From Flaccisagitta enflata (Eukaryota > Chaetognatha > Sagittoidea > Aphragmophora), in the NCBI GenBank assembly GCA_965153355.1, contig OZ231127.1, positions 67,146,001 through 67,210,000 of the forward strand: a DNA stretch of 64,000 nt, written 5' to 3'. Below, piece after piece: positions 1-12,639 of the stretch. A program made the translations under genes and the position numbers. Below the pieces are notes generated by a model that worked only from the letters and a program-made list of their open reading frames with translations, was not told the DNA's origin and ran no database searches. Position 1 is the stretch's first letter. The number at the start of each line of letters is the position of its first letter.

Positions 1-227
1 GGTAAGGAGAGGGAGGGAGAGGGAGGAGGGGGTGAGAGGGGGAGGGAGAGAAAGAAGGGGAGGGAGAGGGGGTGGGAAAGGGAGGGAGAGAAGGAGAGAG
101 AGAGGGAGAGGGGGAGGGACAGAGGGAGGGTGGGAGGAAGAGAGGTAGAGAGGGAGGGAGAGAAGGAGGGAGCAAAGGATGGAGACAGAGAGAGACAGAG
201 AGAGAAAGGGTGAGAGACAGACAGACA

Positions 228-228
<1 letters not shown>
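1..228. repeat. purine-rich GGGA/GA low-complexity tract
   Basis: Degenerate mixture of GGGA, GGAG and GA units with almost no pyrimidine, running into the CA array. No gene is seen; ORFs across it encode only Gly/Arg/Glu runs. Confidence 0.85.

Positions 229-231
<3 letters not shown>

Positions 232-316
<85 letters not shown>
232..316. repeat. (CA)n microsatellite
   Basis: About 42 uninterrupted CA units, followed by a short GA run. Confidence 0.95.
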
Positions 317-320
<4 letters not shown>

Positions 321-496
321 AGAGGCTTGTGAATGAAATGAGGAAAAAGAAGAAACTGAAAAAAACAAAAGCAATTTTACGATTTTTTTCCGGTCGGCGT
401 GAGTCGCCTTTACTGGTAAATTCATATCGGAAATGATTATCAATAGTATGTAATGGTGAATACTAAATTTTGTTTTGTCTTTTCATTCATTTTTTA

Positions 497-675
497 GTCG
501 CGTGCACGCTACAACCCGCTTTGTCCGTCGGTCGGTCGGTTGGTCGGTCGGTCGGTCACACTTTACTTCTTTTTTACTTTGACCTCCCTGCTCTTGCCCA
601 AATGGATTGGTGACCTCAAATATCGCCCTTGCCCACCCGCACGCGACTCCGGTAGCCGTGTATCCGGCCTTGTTT
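497..675 (+). mobile_element. Helentron-like short element, class B (AGTCGCGTGC)
   Basis: It opens with AGTCGCGTGCACGC just after a T run and continues with CCGCTTTGTCCG and a GTCG/GTTG tetranucleotide array. It closes with CCCACCCGCACGCGACT, GCCGTGTATCCGGCC and TTGTT. The distal GCACGCGACT is the reverse complement of the first ten bases. The right half of the 5' hairpin is shortened by a small deletion (GCTAC where other copies have GCGACTCTAC). Confidence 0.75.
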
Positions 676-1032
676 CTTTTTGTTCCAATATTTAATTTTT
701 ATCATCGCAACTCTAATTTTGCATGACCGTTACGTTACGTTACGCAAGGAAAATATACATAACTAAAAGCTTCTCTTCTTTTTATTTCAGTTTGGATTTA
801 GTCAGGGACATTGTTCCTCCTGCAATACTTGATTCTGTACGGTGCAGTATATTTATCATGAAATACATTTTGATTCAGATGCGACCTGTCAGCTAGATAG
901 GCAGATCTCCAAGTCCTCAAGTGTTCTGAGAAGTTGGTCGAGTGTCGAATCGTAGGAAATGAGCATATATATAGAACGAGGGAAAATTGCAAGGTTATGA
1001 CTCGGCAGTGGGCGATACATGCATCCATTTGT

Positions 1033-1250
1033 AGATGCGTCCGTCAGGAACTCATCGGTCGGTCTGTCCGTCCGTCGGTTGGTCTGTCCGTCCATTACGC
1101 CTGTGCAAAAACCGCGTTTCTCGGCTGTTTTTGGCCACGATGAGATCCTATACTGAAACAAATGATCAACCAACATGTTTTGAGAGCCCCATATACAACT
1201 TTTCACCCTTCTGTTTGTCCATCCGTCTCTTCATATATGTCACATGAGTT
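1033..1250 (+). mobile_element. Helentron-like short element, class F (AGATGCGTCC), 3' end disrupted
   Basis: It shares AGATGCGTCCGTCAGGAA, a GTCC/GTCG array and about 150 bp of body (CTGTGCAAAAAC, GGCTGTTTTTGGCCACG, ATGATCAACCAACATG) with the full copy at 56706-56975. After about 1250 the 3' terminal stem is not clear. A degraded match (ACACACGCAAAGACACAGC) appears near 1323, as if about 70 bp were inserted. Confidence 0.6.
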
Positions 1251-1621
1251 AAATGTTTTTTACTGAAAGCAACGGGTCTGCTTTGGTTGCTATACTTTAC
1301 ATTATATTGTTTTACATGATTAACACACGCAAAGACACAGCAATTTTCATGATGCCCATATTACTAGAGGCATTCGAGTAGAGTTACTGATAAGAGGCAG
1401 TTGACGAGGCATTTTGACGAGGATGTTAAGATGTTACCATAAAAGTGTTTTCCTTTAAACCCATCACCGGCTTTATCGCCTTCTTTATTGGCAGCATCAT
1501 GAATCTAGTACTTCCCATTTTCTTCCCTCATTATTTTCTTTCCCTATTTGGAGAAGAAGATGCAGTGGTGGGGTTGGGGAAGGAGGATGGAGGAGGAGGC
1601 AACATGAGAGAGAGGGAAAAT

Positions 1622-2400
<779 letters not shown>

Positions 2401-2801
2401 AGGAAGAGTAAGAAAATCGGCCCATAGATATAGTTTGAGTTTTTGGCCGAGTGGGCCATTTGCATAATTGCAAATGTAGTCCGTTTCTGCGTGTCTCGAT
2501 ATCGTTTCTCTCTCTGTCTCTCTCTTTCTCTCTCGGCATCTTCTCTTGTAACTCGGCTTGTAGAAATTAATGCAACGTTAATTGTCTTCGTCATTTTCTT
2601 TTTTCGGATAATCAACCCTGCCTATCCCCTCCTCTCCTCGTTCAGTCCTTCTTTGCCTTTAATGCCCTTTCCACGGTATGATGCAACTTCTTTTTCACTG
2701 GTAAAGGACACTTTAGCCCCAAAATAACCCTTCCCCACTTCCACCATTACCTCCATCGTCATATTCGTCATCATCACTCTACTTTGCCCCCGCCCATTTT
2801 T

Positions 2802-2955
2802 AGTTGCGGACACGCAACTCTATAAGAGGCTTTGTCCGTCCGTCCGTCGGTCGGTCCGTCGGTCCGTGGTGATCGAGTTGGAAAGTGTGAAAACGCTCAT
2901 TTCCGCCCCTGCCCACCCGTCCGCAACTGGTATTGGCCGTGTATCCGGCCTTGTT
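2802..2955 (+). mobile_element. Helentron-like short element, class A (AGTTGCGGAC), intact
   Basis: This is a textbook copy. The 5' hairpin is AGTTGCG-GACA-CGCAACT, followed by CTATAAGAGGCTTTGTCC, a GTCC/GTCG array and CCCCTGCCCACCCGTCCGC. The distal GTCCGCAACT is complementary to the first ten bases. The terminal stem is GGCCG-TGTATC-CGGCC, then TTGTT. Confidence 0.82.
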
Positions 2956-2999
2956 ATTTTTATGTTGCTGCAAACCAGGTCCCTCCAAATTCTTTGTTT

Positions 3000-3056
3000 T
3001 TTTTTTTTTTGTTTTTTGTTTTTTGTTTTTTTTTTGTTTTTTTTTTTTTTTTTTGG
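3000..3056. repeat. T-rich homopolymer-like tract
   Basis: Near-pure T interrupted by single G residues, lying between two dispersed elements. Confidence 0.9.
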
Positions 3057-3065
3057 TTGTTTTTT

Positions 3066-3183
3066 ATGTGCGCCAACGCACCTCTATAACCAATCGTGTC
3101 CGTCGGTCTGTTGGTCTGTTGGTTGGTCACGCAAACCTTTGACGATCCACCCGGCGCACCTATTGGCCTGCTTGGCCTTGTTT
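3066..3183 (+). mobile_element. Helentron-like short element, class E (GTGCGCC)
   Basis: The 5' hairpin GTGCG...CGCAC is followed by CTCTATAAC, a GTCGGTCTGTTGG array and a distal GGCGCACCT that pairs with the 5' GTGCGCC. The terminal stem is GGCC-TGCTT-GGCC, then TTGTTT. It is shorter than classes A and B because it lacks the CCCCTGCCC segment. Confidence 0.7.
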
Positions 3184-3397
3184 GTTTGTTGTTTTAAACA
3201 GGAGATGTTTGTTCGTTTTCGTTAATGTGAAAAAAAATCTTATAAACGTTTCGTTGTGACATAAATCTCTGCCGGTAGGACATACACTTTTTTTTTATAA
3301 GAGACTTTTTTATAAGAGACATGAGGCTGAGATTCACTGAAAATTTAAGAACAAAATAAGAAACAGCTCAGGCTGACTTTTGCCTCAGCTAATTTTT

Positions 3398-3616
3398 AGC
3401 GTGCACGCGACTCTACACCCCGCTTTGTCCGTCCGTTGGTTGGTCGATCAGTTGGTCAGTCGGTTGGTCCCCATTTAACTTTTTTTATCAATTTTATTTC
3501 TTTAAGTCATTTAAGTCTTTTTAGGTTAAACTAAGTCATTCTAAGTTATTCTAAGTCATTCTGTTACTAACAGATTCTGTTAGTCTCGCACGCGACTTTT
3601 AGGTGTTGGCCTTGTT
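3398..3616 (+). mobile_element. Helentron-like short element, class B long variant
   Basis: AGCGTGCACGCGACTCTACA opens it, then CCCCGCTTTGTCCG, a GTTG/GTCG array, tandem CTAAGTCATT-like 10-mers, a distal TCGCACGCGACT, and GTGTTGGCCTTGTT. The same body variant (repeated TAAGTCATT units) recurs at 62900-63102. Confidence 0.7.
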
Positions 3617-3649
3617 TTTCCTTTTATTACAAGTGAGAGTAGTAAAAGT

Positions 3650-3685
3650 AGTAATAGTAGCAGCAAAAGTAGTAGTAGTAGTATC

Positions 3686-3719
<34 letters not shown>

Positions 3720-3930
3720 TTTGTAGTAGTAAAAGTATAGTAGTAGTAAAAGTAGTAGTAGCAGTAATATTAGTTATATGTTAGTTGTAGAGTAGTACTA
3801 GCAGTGGTTGAGGTAGTAGGAGTAGTAGTAGTAGTAGTAACAGTGGCAATAACAGTAGTATTACTAATAGTAATACCAGTAGTAGTGATATTTATATCAT
3901 TGATAGTATTAGTAGTAATGGATCAAGTCA
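3650..3930. repeat. (AGT)n trinucleotide array
   Basis: Interrupted AGT/AGC/AAT array lying inside the 3278-4042 element. Confidence 0.9.
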
Positions 3931-4345
3931 GGGAAAAACAAGAACAAATTAAGAGAATTCGAGGCTGAAAATGACTTGGAATTTAAGAACACTCAGGCTG
4001 AGTTGAAAAAAGGTTGTCTCTTATAAAAAAAAAAGTGTATCCGCAATTATCAATTATCTTTTCCCTCATACATTTTCTTCAAAAAAAGATGGTTGCCATT
4101 TCCTTCCAACGCGCCACTTTTGTCCCCCCCCTCCCACCTTTTAAAAATCATTTCTCTTTTTGAACCCTCCGATGTGCTTGTCTCTTGCTGACTGTCTCAC
4201 ATGGCCGTCTCACTGTGACGCTACACAAAAAATCCACGTGACCACGTGACCACACATTGCAACTTCCCATCGAGAGAGACGGGTATATACGGGACCGAAA
4301 TACGGCTAATGACTTTTTCCCTTAATGTATGAGTCATGCGAGGTA

Positions 4346-4350
<5 letters not shown>

Positions 4351-4414
<64 letters not shown>
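4351..4414. repeat. (CT)n microsatellite
   Basis: About 32 uninterrupted CT units. Confidence 0.95.
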
Positions 4415-4417
<3 letters not shown>

Positions 4418-4625
4418 ACTGTGAAATTTCCCGTAGGATTTGATGGGACGTTAGCGTCCGAGATTTATGTAGAAAAACATTATCGAGATTATCATTATTG
4501 CAGCATTTGTATCTAAGGTGTTGCTTCACAACATGATAGCCTCTCATGTTCTTAATGCTACTTCGGACAATGGTAATAGAGCGATGGAACGATGGTACAT
4601 TCTTTCGAACTCTGATTTTTTTTAT

Positions 4626-7504
4626 CCGTCTGAGGAATAAGGATTTCTAGCTCAAAGTTTAGAGGGGTCAAAAGGGCGAGTCTGGTGGCACCTATCAAGT
4701 TGGGTCTTAAAATGTGCGCATTACCTAGGGGAACACTAATCCAGGCTTGGTTGACCCAATTTCAGGTGCGTGTGCGAATGCCACCAAAAAAACCGCCCAA
4801 AATGGCCGAAAATAGCCTTTTTTGGCCATTTTTGGCCCTTAAACCTATCCTAAATTTGGTGGAGAGCCATGAAATTTTGCATGCACATGTAGTAGACCCT
4901 AATTAAGTTGTATGCAAAAAATTTTGAAATTTTGAAAATTTTAAGGTACCTAAATTTGAAAAAAACAAGTTTTTTCCGAGTATAGGTCAAGAAAAATGAT
5001 GTCGTTACCCCTCTAAAAGTAGCCCGATTTTGACCAAATTTCTACTGGAGATACTTCACATCATGGACTACCTCCATGTAAAATTTCATCCAAATCGGAG
5101 CACTTTAAGTGCCCAAAATTCTGTTCGAAAATCAAAAATTGGAAAAAAATGACTCCAAAAATCGTCTTTGAGCTGGTGGCATTGTCATATCAGGGCAGGG
5201 ATGTATGAACCATGGGCCAAAGTTCCTTTAAGAGACTGTTGGTGATGCCCAAAAAAAATTTCATGACCCTGGGAGCATTTTTTGGGTGTCAAATAACAGT
5301 TCTTTGAAGACCGTCAGACCAAAAATCGCAGAAATTGACGATTTTATGCCTTTTTTCAATCTCTTACCTGATGAAAAGTTGAAATATGGTCCTGAAATTT
5401 TGCATGCACATGCAATAGACCCTAATTATGTTTTATGGAAAAAACATGGAATGTCCAAAAAATTTTAAGGTACCTAAATTTCAAAAAAACAAGTTTTTTT
5501 TCGAGTATAGTTGAGAAAAAATGATGTCATTACCCCCCTTAATGTTGACTGATTTGGACAAAATTTTTATTGGAGGTACTTCACATCATGGACTACCTCC
5601 ATGTAAAATTTCATCCAAATCGGAGCACTTTAAGTGCCCAAAATTCTGTTCAAAAATCAAAAATTGGAAAAAAATGAGTCCAAAAATTGTCTTTGAGCTG
5701 ATGGCATTGTCATATTAGGGCAGGGATGTATGAATCATGGGCCAAAATTCTTTTAGGAGACTGTTGGTGATGCCCCCAAAAAAATTCATGACCCTGGGCG
5801 CATTTTTTGGGTGTCAAATTACAATTCTTTGGAGACCAGAGTGAAAATTTAAAAAATTGCCAATTTTAGGCCTTTTTCAACCCGTAACCCAAAAAAAAGT
5901 TGAGATATGGTCCTGAAATTTTGCATGCACATGTAATAGAGCCTAATTATGTTTTATAGAAAAGTGGAATGTCCAAAAAATTTTTAGGTACCACAATTTC
6001 AGAAAAACAGTGTTCCGATTTGGAGGAAATTTTACATGGCAGTAGTGCATGATGTGAAGTACCTCCAATAAAAATTTTGTCCAAATCGGTCAACAATAAG
6101 GGGGGTAATGACATCATTTTTTTCTCAACTATACTCGAAAAAAACTTTTTTCTTTTAAATTTAGGTACCTTAAATTTTTTTGGACATTCCATGTTTTTTC
6201 CATAAAACATAATTAGGGTCTACTACATGTGCATGCAAAATTTCAGGACCATATTTCAACTTTTCTTCAGGTTACAGGTTGAAAAAAGGCCTAAAATCGT
6301 CAATTTCTGCGATTTTTGGTCTGACGGTCTTCAAAGAACTGTTATTTGACACCCAAAAAAAAAGGTCATGAAATTTTTTGGGGCATCACCAACAGTCTCT
6401 TAAAGGAATTTTGGCCCATGGTTCATACATCCCTGCCTAATATGACAATGCCACCAGCTCAAAGACGATTTTCGATGTCATTTTTTCCAATTTTGATTGT
6501 CAAATACAATTTTTGCACTTAAAGTGCTCTGATTTGGATGAAATTACATGGAGGTAGTCCATGATGTGAAGTACCTCAAATAAAAATTTTGTCCAAATCG
6601 GTCGACAATAAGGGGTAATGACATCATTTTTTTCAACTATACTAAAAACTTATTTTTTAAATTTAGGAACCTTAAATTTTTTTGGACATTCCATGTTTTT
6701 TCCATAAAACATAATTAGGGTCTCTTACATGTGCATGCAAAATTTCAGGACCATATTTCAACTTTTCTTCAGGTTACAGGTTGAAAAAAGGCCTAAAATC
6801 GGCAATTTCCGCGATTTTTGGTCTGACGGTCTTCAAAGAACTGTTACTTGACACCAAAAAAATGCTCCCAGGGTCATGAAATTTTTTTTGGGTATCACTA
6901 ACAGTCTCTTAAAGGAATTTTGGCCCATGGTTCAGACATCCCTGCCCTGATATGACAATGCCACCAGCTCGTAGACGATTTTCAGAGTCATTTTTTTCCA
7001 ATTTTTGATTTTCGAACACAATTTTGGGCACTTAAAGTGCTCCGATTTGGATGAAATTTTACATGGAGGTAGTCCATGATGTGAAGTACCTCCAATAAAA
7101 ATTTTGTCCAAATCGGTCAACATTAAGGGGGGTAATGACATCATTTTTCTTGACCTATACTCGGAAAAAACCTGTTTTTTTCAAATTTAGGTACCTTAAA
7201 ATTTTCAAAATTTCAAAATTTTTTGCATACAACTTAATTAGGGTCTACTACATGTGCATGCAAAATTTTATGGCTCTCCACCAAGTTTAAGATAGGTTTA
7301 AGGGGCAAAAATGGCCAAAAAAGGCCATTTTCGGCCATTTTGGGCAGTTTTTTTGGTGGCATTGGAACACGCACCTGAAATTGGGTCAACCAAGCCTGGA
7401 TTAGTGTTCCCCTAGGTAATACGCACATTTTAAGACCCAACATGATAGGTGCCACTGGATTCGCCACTTTTATGAAGCCCTACAAAACCTTAATCCTCAG
7501 ACGG
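4626..7504. mobile_element. large palindromic foldback element (~2.9 kb)
   Basis: The two halves are inverted copies around a centre near 6000. The ends carry CCGTCTGAGG (left) and CCTCAGACGG (right). Inside, GGTGGCACCTATCA, GGGTCTTAAAATGTGCG and ACTAATCCAGGCTTGG appear on the left and as reverse complements on the right. Each arm also holds two tandem units recognisable by TTCACATCATGGACTACCTC. TTAT abuts both termini, a possible 4-bp target duplication. No transposase ORF is seen, only short repeat-derived ORFs. Confidence 0.75.
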
Positions 7505-7579
7505 TTATGGGGAGGGCGAGGTTTTGATATTGGAAGGGGGTTATGTTGGGTTCTTTTTAGGTACAGTTTACTCCTTTTT

Positions 7580-7735
7580 TAGCACGACTCTACATCTTGC
7601 TTTGTACGTTCGTTGTTCCGTCGGTCCGTCGGTCCGTCGGTCCGTCGGTCCGTCGGTCCGTCGGTCCGTCGCTCATTTCTTTACCTGTATTTGTAAAGAA
7701 ATGGCACAAAGGCGCCAAACATCATATCATACGTA
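7580..7735 (+). mobile_element. degenerate Helentron-like element fragment
   Basis: AGCACGACTCTACA and TTGCTTTGTACG resemble a worn class B start. They are followed by seven GTCCGTCG-type units. The 3' end is absent; a MITE begins at 7736. Confidence 0.5.
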
Positions 7736-8322
7736 ACAGGTCTCACAAAATTAGGCGAAAAAGTAAAATGAACAATATAGATAGTAAAAATGCCCTCAGC
7801 ATGATAAAATTTGACATGGAGATAGCCAAGACCCAATATTTTGACATGGCAAAGCGATGTTGGCGACTTTCCTGCATTTAGGGCGTGATGGAGGGTGTTT
7901 TACCAAAAGTGAGGTGTCAGATTATTGCTGATTTTAACGGAGAAAATGCAACGAAGTGGAAAACGTTTACCGTCCGTCATTTTAAGAAGAATATCGCTAT
8001 TTGTTGTGTAATGCAATAGATGGATGCAGGAAAGTCAGCCACGCAGACAAAAAGCCGCGTATGTTGACAGCAGTTGAGGAATTGAAGGTGAAGTCGAGCA
8101 TAAACAATAAGAATAGTGTGTCAATCCCAAATTTGTTAACCTTTGACTCATCAGCATATTTACGTTCATTAGAGGATAGCCATTTCCTTTTTTGGGCATT
8201 TTTCGCATCATTAAAATAAACATAAATTGGTGATAAACATCACTTGGATTGATTATAATCCCATTTTTAACCCTCTTTTCAACGAGTTTTCATCTCTTTC
8301 CGCCTAATTTTGTGAGACCTGT
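7736..8322. mobile_element. mariner-like MITE, copy 1
   Basis: The left end ACAGGTCTCACAAAATTAGG is mirrored at the right by CGCCTAATTTTGTGAGACCT. TA sits on both sides, the expected Tc1/mariner target duplication. Length is 587 bp. A second copy (19489-20080, 592 bp) shares TIR type, TA flanks, length and an internal AAATTTGACA...GAGATAGC-like block. There is no transposase ORF, so it is non-autonomous. Confidence 0.7.
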
Positions 8323-8417
8323 TAGGCGGTACCCTTATTCCATACTGCTGAGTTAGAAGGGGCACTGGACGCCAAAAGGAATTCCACAACTACAATGCCT
8401 CCATGAAACTTTTGCTT

Positions 8418-8423
<6 letters not shown>

Positions 8424-8477
<54 letters not shown>
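8424..8477. repeat. (GA)n microsatellite
   Basis: Pure GA run directly abutting the outer edge of the left arm of the long inverted repeat. Confidence 0.95.
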
Positions 8478-8480
<3 letters not shown>

Positions 8481-9114
8481 AGTTATAGTACAATGTTTAA
8501 AGATTATTTCTTATAAAAAATGTTAAGTGTGACATTCCAAACTTCTCAGAATTTCATCAGGATTATGAATATGCTAGTCAAGTTTTATCCTATTTAGGTT
8601 GGATTTTTGCCAACTTTGTAAGATGACAGCCGGCTGTAATTTTCACAACCAGTTGTTTACAGCCTGCTGTTTAATAACAGTAGGTTGGATCGAAGCCAAC
8701 AGAGTGAGCTCTCTACCTGTTTTGTTTTGTCCACTGACTGTATATATGACAATGACTGCTCTCAGACTTGTCAAGTCACCCCTCCCTCGACCTCTGCTCA
8801 TGCAACATTCTAACCCCCCCCCCTTCAATCCACTCTCCACCCCTCCTCCCCTGCTCTGCCCCAGGCCCCTCAGTTTGATACTACGTAGAGATGACGCTGG
8901 TTCTCGGGGTTTTAAGGAGGGGATCTACAGATGCAAGCAGGTGGAAAAGCGAGACTACTACCACCTAACGACAACCTTTGAGAAGGTGGAATTAAGTCGT
9001 CAGTAAGACGGTCCACTCCGTCTGGTAGGTATGTGGGTGCGTCAGATCAAGAAGTGGTCGGTCCGCCTGTTTGACAACTACTAGCATGATGACGGACAAC
9101 TACTTATCGTGAGC

Positions 9115-9117
<3 letters not shown>
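8478..9117 (+). repeat. left arm of long inverted repeat
   Basis: About 640 bp that recurs in reverse orientation at 11978-12618. By eye the arms are identical apart from a C/G homopolymer of 10 versus 11 bases. The arm contains inverted subrepeats (CAACAGAGTGAGCTC, GACAGCCGGCTGTAA) and ends in GA repeats. No convincing coding sequence: the 135-aa and 96-aa ORFs are mirror shadows of the two arms. Confidence 0.85.

Positions 9118-9182
<65 letters not shown>
9118..9182. repeat. (GA)n microsatellite at inner arm boundary
   Basis: Pure GA run, mirrored by the CT run at 11909-11977 on the other arm. Confidence 0.95.
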
Positions 9183-9186
<4 letters not shown>

Positions 9187-10980
9187 AAGAGCCGATTTGA
9201 ATCTCTTTTGAAAAACACGATAAACACAGGAAAATAGAATCTCAGTTGGATTCAGATTTCAACTGAAAAGGAAACTTTTTTTGAAATTCTGTCTCTTTTT
9301 TCTCGATTTTTTCCCCGCAAAATCGCGCGCGCGAATTTAAAAAGAAAAAAGGAAAAAAGGTGTTAAAAAAAGAAAGAAAGAAAAAGAATGTTTTAAAAAC
9401 GATTCGCGGGGAGGAAAAGGAAACACGGAAGGAAAGAGGGAGGAAAATTCGAAAAAGGAGGAGAAAATCTCGGAGGAAGAAAAGAATAAAAAAAGGGAAA
9501 TTTTTGAAAAGTTATTTCCGTTTGAAAAACCGCGCCGCGGTTCCGGCGCGTTTCCGGTTCCATTCCTCTCTTCCATTCCGACGCCGCTTTTGACGCTGCC
9601 GACGCCGCTGCCGACGATGACGACGCCGCCGCTTCCGGATGACGTCGCTTCTGACGAAAAAAAACTGACGACTCAAATGCCGCTGCCGTATAGATGTAAA
9701 ATACGACGCCGAAGACTCATTTCCCACTTTTTCTCTTTTGACCCTTTCTCTTGTAACACATTGATATTTGCATCCACATTACAAAGACTGTAGGATGTAC
9801 GTAATAGATGCACGCATTTGCAGTCTGTTTTCCAAACTGTAGCGAGGATTGGTCTAGAATGGAGTAGAATGTAAGAAAATTCAAAAAACTTGAAAATCAT
9901 TTCCACAGAAAAATGTTTGGATACACTTTTTTGTCTTTTTCATCAACCAACAATGGGGTTCGGCTTTTTTTATTCGCGTAGTAGACCTTTAGCTTCATTG
10001 TCTTCATCTTTGCCTCTCCTCATGGTCTGCCTAGCCCTTGCTTTCTCTCCCTCCCAAAAATCTCTTTTGTCAATGCCTACTGCCTGGAAACTTACAATAC
10101 TACCTTTCCCCCATCAGCCCTTCTGTCCTCTCCTCCTCCTCTCTCGTTTTCCTCCTCCTTCTCCCTTTTCCTCCTTCTCCATTGCCACCTCTACAACTGT
10201 CACCCCAACCTGGCCGCAATCAAAATGAACATTATAATGAACATCATAATAATTAGACACCCTAAATAAACATTCATTTCCATTCCCCCCAGTTAAAATA
10301 ACCTTTAATCCCTTTCCTCCTACCTTTCCCCTACTCAGCTACTTACTTCCTACTCGCCCTTCCTCATTGCCCTCCTCCCCCTCGCCCACGCCCCCTCTCC
10401 TCTTCCTGTTCCTCCCGTTTCCTCTCTGCGGGCGCTGCGGCCTTTTGGCGCGCGTTCCCATGTGGTGGTGGTGACGTCGTCGTCAATCTGGCGGCGAAAC
10501 CCGGCTCAGCAGCTTTCCGCACTTTCCCTTGAAAAAACTTTCAAACTTTCAACTTTTCAAATTCAATTCTCTCTCCCTCGTCGCCTTTATCGTCGTCGTC
10601 GTCGTCGTCGTCGCCGTCTTCTTCGTAGTCATCATCTACGTCGTCATCTATGAAGCCGTCTTTCCAGTCGTGTTTCTGCCAGGGTTTTATCACGGCATTC
10701 GGTATTTCTCTCTTTTCTTTTTCTTCTCATTTCAAAATCTTGAAAGAGAAAGGGAGATTTTTTTGCAACTGAATCTCAATTTCTTCCTCGTTTTTTTTTC
10801 TCCACTCTGACTCTCTTTTCCAGTTTGATCTGCGCTGAGACTAGACGCTTTGCTGTGTTATATTAAATAGAATTACCGAGTTTTCGTTTTTTTTTCAACA
10901 ATTGTAAGTGGTATCTGCATCATACGCGTTTCCTTTTCTTGCTTTCTGTAACTTTTCAATTATGTGTTTTAAAACGTATC
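9183..10980. other. spacer of the long inverted repeat; GC-rich trinucleotide islands, no gene identified
   Basis: It contains a CpG-rich stretch of GACGCCGC/GCTGCCGAC-type units (about 9530-9690) and a second one with GTCGTC units (about 10440-10650), separated by pyrimidine-rich sequence. ORFs here are low complexity (Arg- or Pro-rich). The islands could be untranslated or promoter sequence, but no start, splice pair or domain supports a gene. Confidence 0.4.
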
Positions 10981-10982
10981 AT

Positions 10983-10984
10983 TC

Positions 10985-11043
<59 letters not shown>

Positions 11044-11103
11044 TCATTCATTCATTCATTCATTCATTCATTCATTCATTCATTCATTCATTCATTCATT
11101 CTG

Positions 11104-11151
<48 letters not shown>

Positions 11152-11152
11152 T
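10983..11152. repeat. CTTT-CATT-CTTT compound microsatellite
   Basis: CTTT units, then CATT units (about 11044-11099), then CTTT again, ending against the Helentron-like element at 11154. Confidence 0.95.
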
Positions 11153-11153
11153 T

Positions 11154-11345
11154 TAGTTGCGGACACGCAACTCTGTAAGAGGCTCTGTCCGTCGGTCCGT
11201 CCGTCGGTCCGTCGGTCCGTAACCCACGAGTCGAAAAGTGAAAAAACAAGCGTTTTAAATGGTTTTTGGGTATGTGTGTTGGTGGGGGGGGGGGGGCATG
11301 GGGTGTGGGTGGGGGTTGGATGCCCCTGCCCACCCATCCGCAACT
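11154..11345 (+). mobile_element. Helentron-like short element, class A
   Basis: AGTTGCGGACACGCAACT hairpin, GTAAGAGGCTCTGTCCG, GTCG/GTCC array, GAGTCGAAAAGTG, a G-run insertion (about 11283-11330), then CCCCTGCCCACCC and distal ATCCGCAACT. The terminal stem after it is degraded (ATATTGTGACCC). Confidence 0.7.
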
Positions 11346-11905
11346 ATATTGTGACCCTGCGTCACTTGTTTCATTCATTCCCGCCCCCCCCCCTTCCCCT
11401 CCCCCCTTTCAACTAAGTTTCATCATTATATTACCGCGTTTGGATTCGTCAGATGCGCACCGTGATTTTTCAACCGCTCACCGCGGCACCGCCTCTTCAC
11501 ACCGACGTGAAGCGACCAGGGGGGAGTTGTTGGGCGGGTTTGTTGCCCCCGGAAGGTAATCCGGAAGGTTTTTCATCGACTCCGAATACTTCGTAACCAA
11601 TAGTCTTGGCTTTCGAAATTATTCATTCGATGAATTGATGAAGAGTCCGTTATCAAGGGTTACTTTATCATATTTGTACGTTTCTTTGATTCAAATATTC
11701 AATCAAATATGACAAGATCAAAATGGATCATTTCTAACTCAGCCGACTGATCAGCGATATTCGGAATATCCTACTTTTTATTCGAGAAAATGTCACGCAG
11801 AATGATTACAACCATATGCAAATTAGGTAAAGATACAGATCGAAAGGATGAGTTTAATGAGAAGTGCCGTTTAGAGTGAAAGGGTAAAATCACACTTTCC
11901 CTGTA

Positions 11906-11908
<3 letters not shown>

Positions 11909-11977
<69 letters not shown>
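11909..11977. repeat. (CT)n microsatellite at inner arm boundary
   Basis: Pure CT run, mirror of the GA run at 9118-9182. Confidence 0.95.
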
Positions 11978-11979
<2 letters not shown>

Positions 11980-12618
11980 GCTCACGATAAGTAGTTGTCC
12001 GTCATCATGCTAGTAGTTGTCAAACAGGCGGACCGACCACTTCTTGATCTGACGCACCCACATACCTACCAGACGGAGTGGACCGTCTTACTGACGACTT
12101 AATTCCACCTTCTCAAAGGTTGTCGTTAGGTGGTAGTAGTCTCGCTTTTCCACCTGCTTGCATCTGTAGATCCCCTCCTTAAAACCCCGAGAACCAGCGT
12201 CATCTCTACGTAGTATCAAACTGAGGGGCCTGGGGCAGAGCAGGGGAGGAGGGGTGGAGAGTGGATTGAAGGGGGGGGGGGTTAGAATGTTGCATGAGCA
12301 GAGGTCGAGGGAGGGGTGACTTGACAAGTCTGAGAGCAGTCATTGTCATATATACAGTCAGTGGACAAAACAAAACAGGTAGAGAGCTCACTCTGTTGGC
12401 TTCGATCCAACCTACTGTTATTAAACAGCAGGCTGTAAACAACTGGTTGTGAAAATTACAGCCGGCTGTCATCTTACAAAGTTGGCAAAAATCCAACCTA
12501 AATAGGATAAAACTTGACTAGCATATTCATAATCCTGATGAAATTCTGAGAAGTTTGGAATGTCACACTTAACATTTTTTATAAGAAATAATCTTTAAAC
12601 ATTGTACTATAACTTTAT
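11978..12618 (-). repeat. right arm of long inverted repeat
   Basis: Reverse complement of 8478-9117 with virtually no differences. Such identity implies a very recent inverted duplication, gene-conversion-like homogenisation, or an assembly error. Confidence 0.85.
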
Positions 12619-12639
12619 TAAACATTGATTAAAAGTGTT

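Larger units (their letters stand above)
3278..4042. mobile_element. TIR element with nested Helentron-like copy and AGT array
   Basis: The left end GGACATACAC, a T run and ATAAGAGAC is mirrored at the right by GTCTCTTAT, an A run and GTGTATCC. Subterminal pieces (GGCTGA...AATTTAAGAACA...CTCAGGCTGA) recur in inverted order. The interior holds a class B Helentron-like element and an AGT trinucleotide array, so this is a nested insertion. Superfamily unknown; no clear target duplication. Confidence 0.55.

Noticed and set aside
5371-5390. CTGATGA...GAAA at 5371 and CTGATGA near 12535 as further hammerhead ribozymes
   Set aside because: No stem II complementarity and no stem III/NUH arrangement around them.
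8599-12496. ORFs of 135 and 96 residues at 8599 (+) and 12206 (-)
   Set aside because: They are the same sequence seen on the two arms of the inverted repeat; no domain, and they run through homopolymers.
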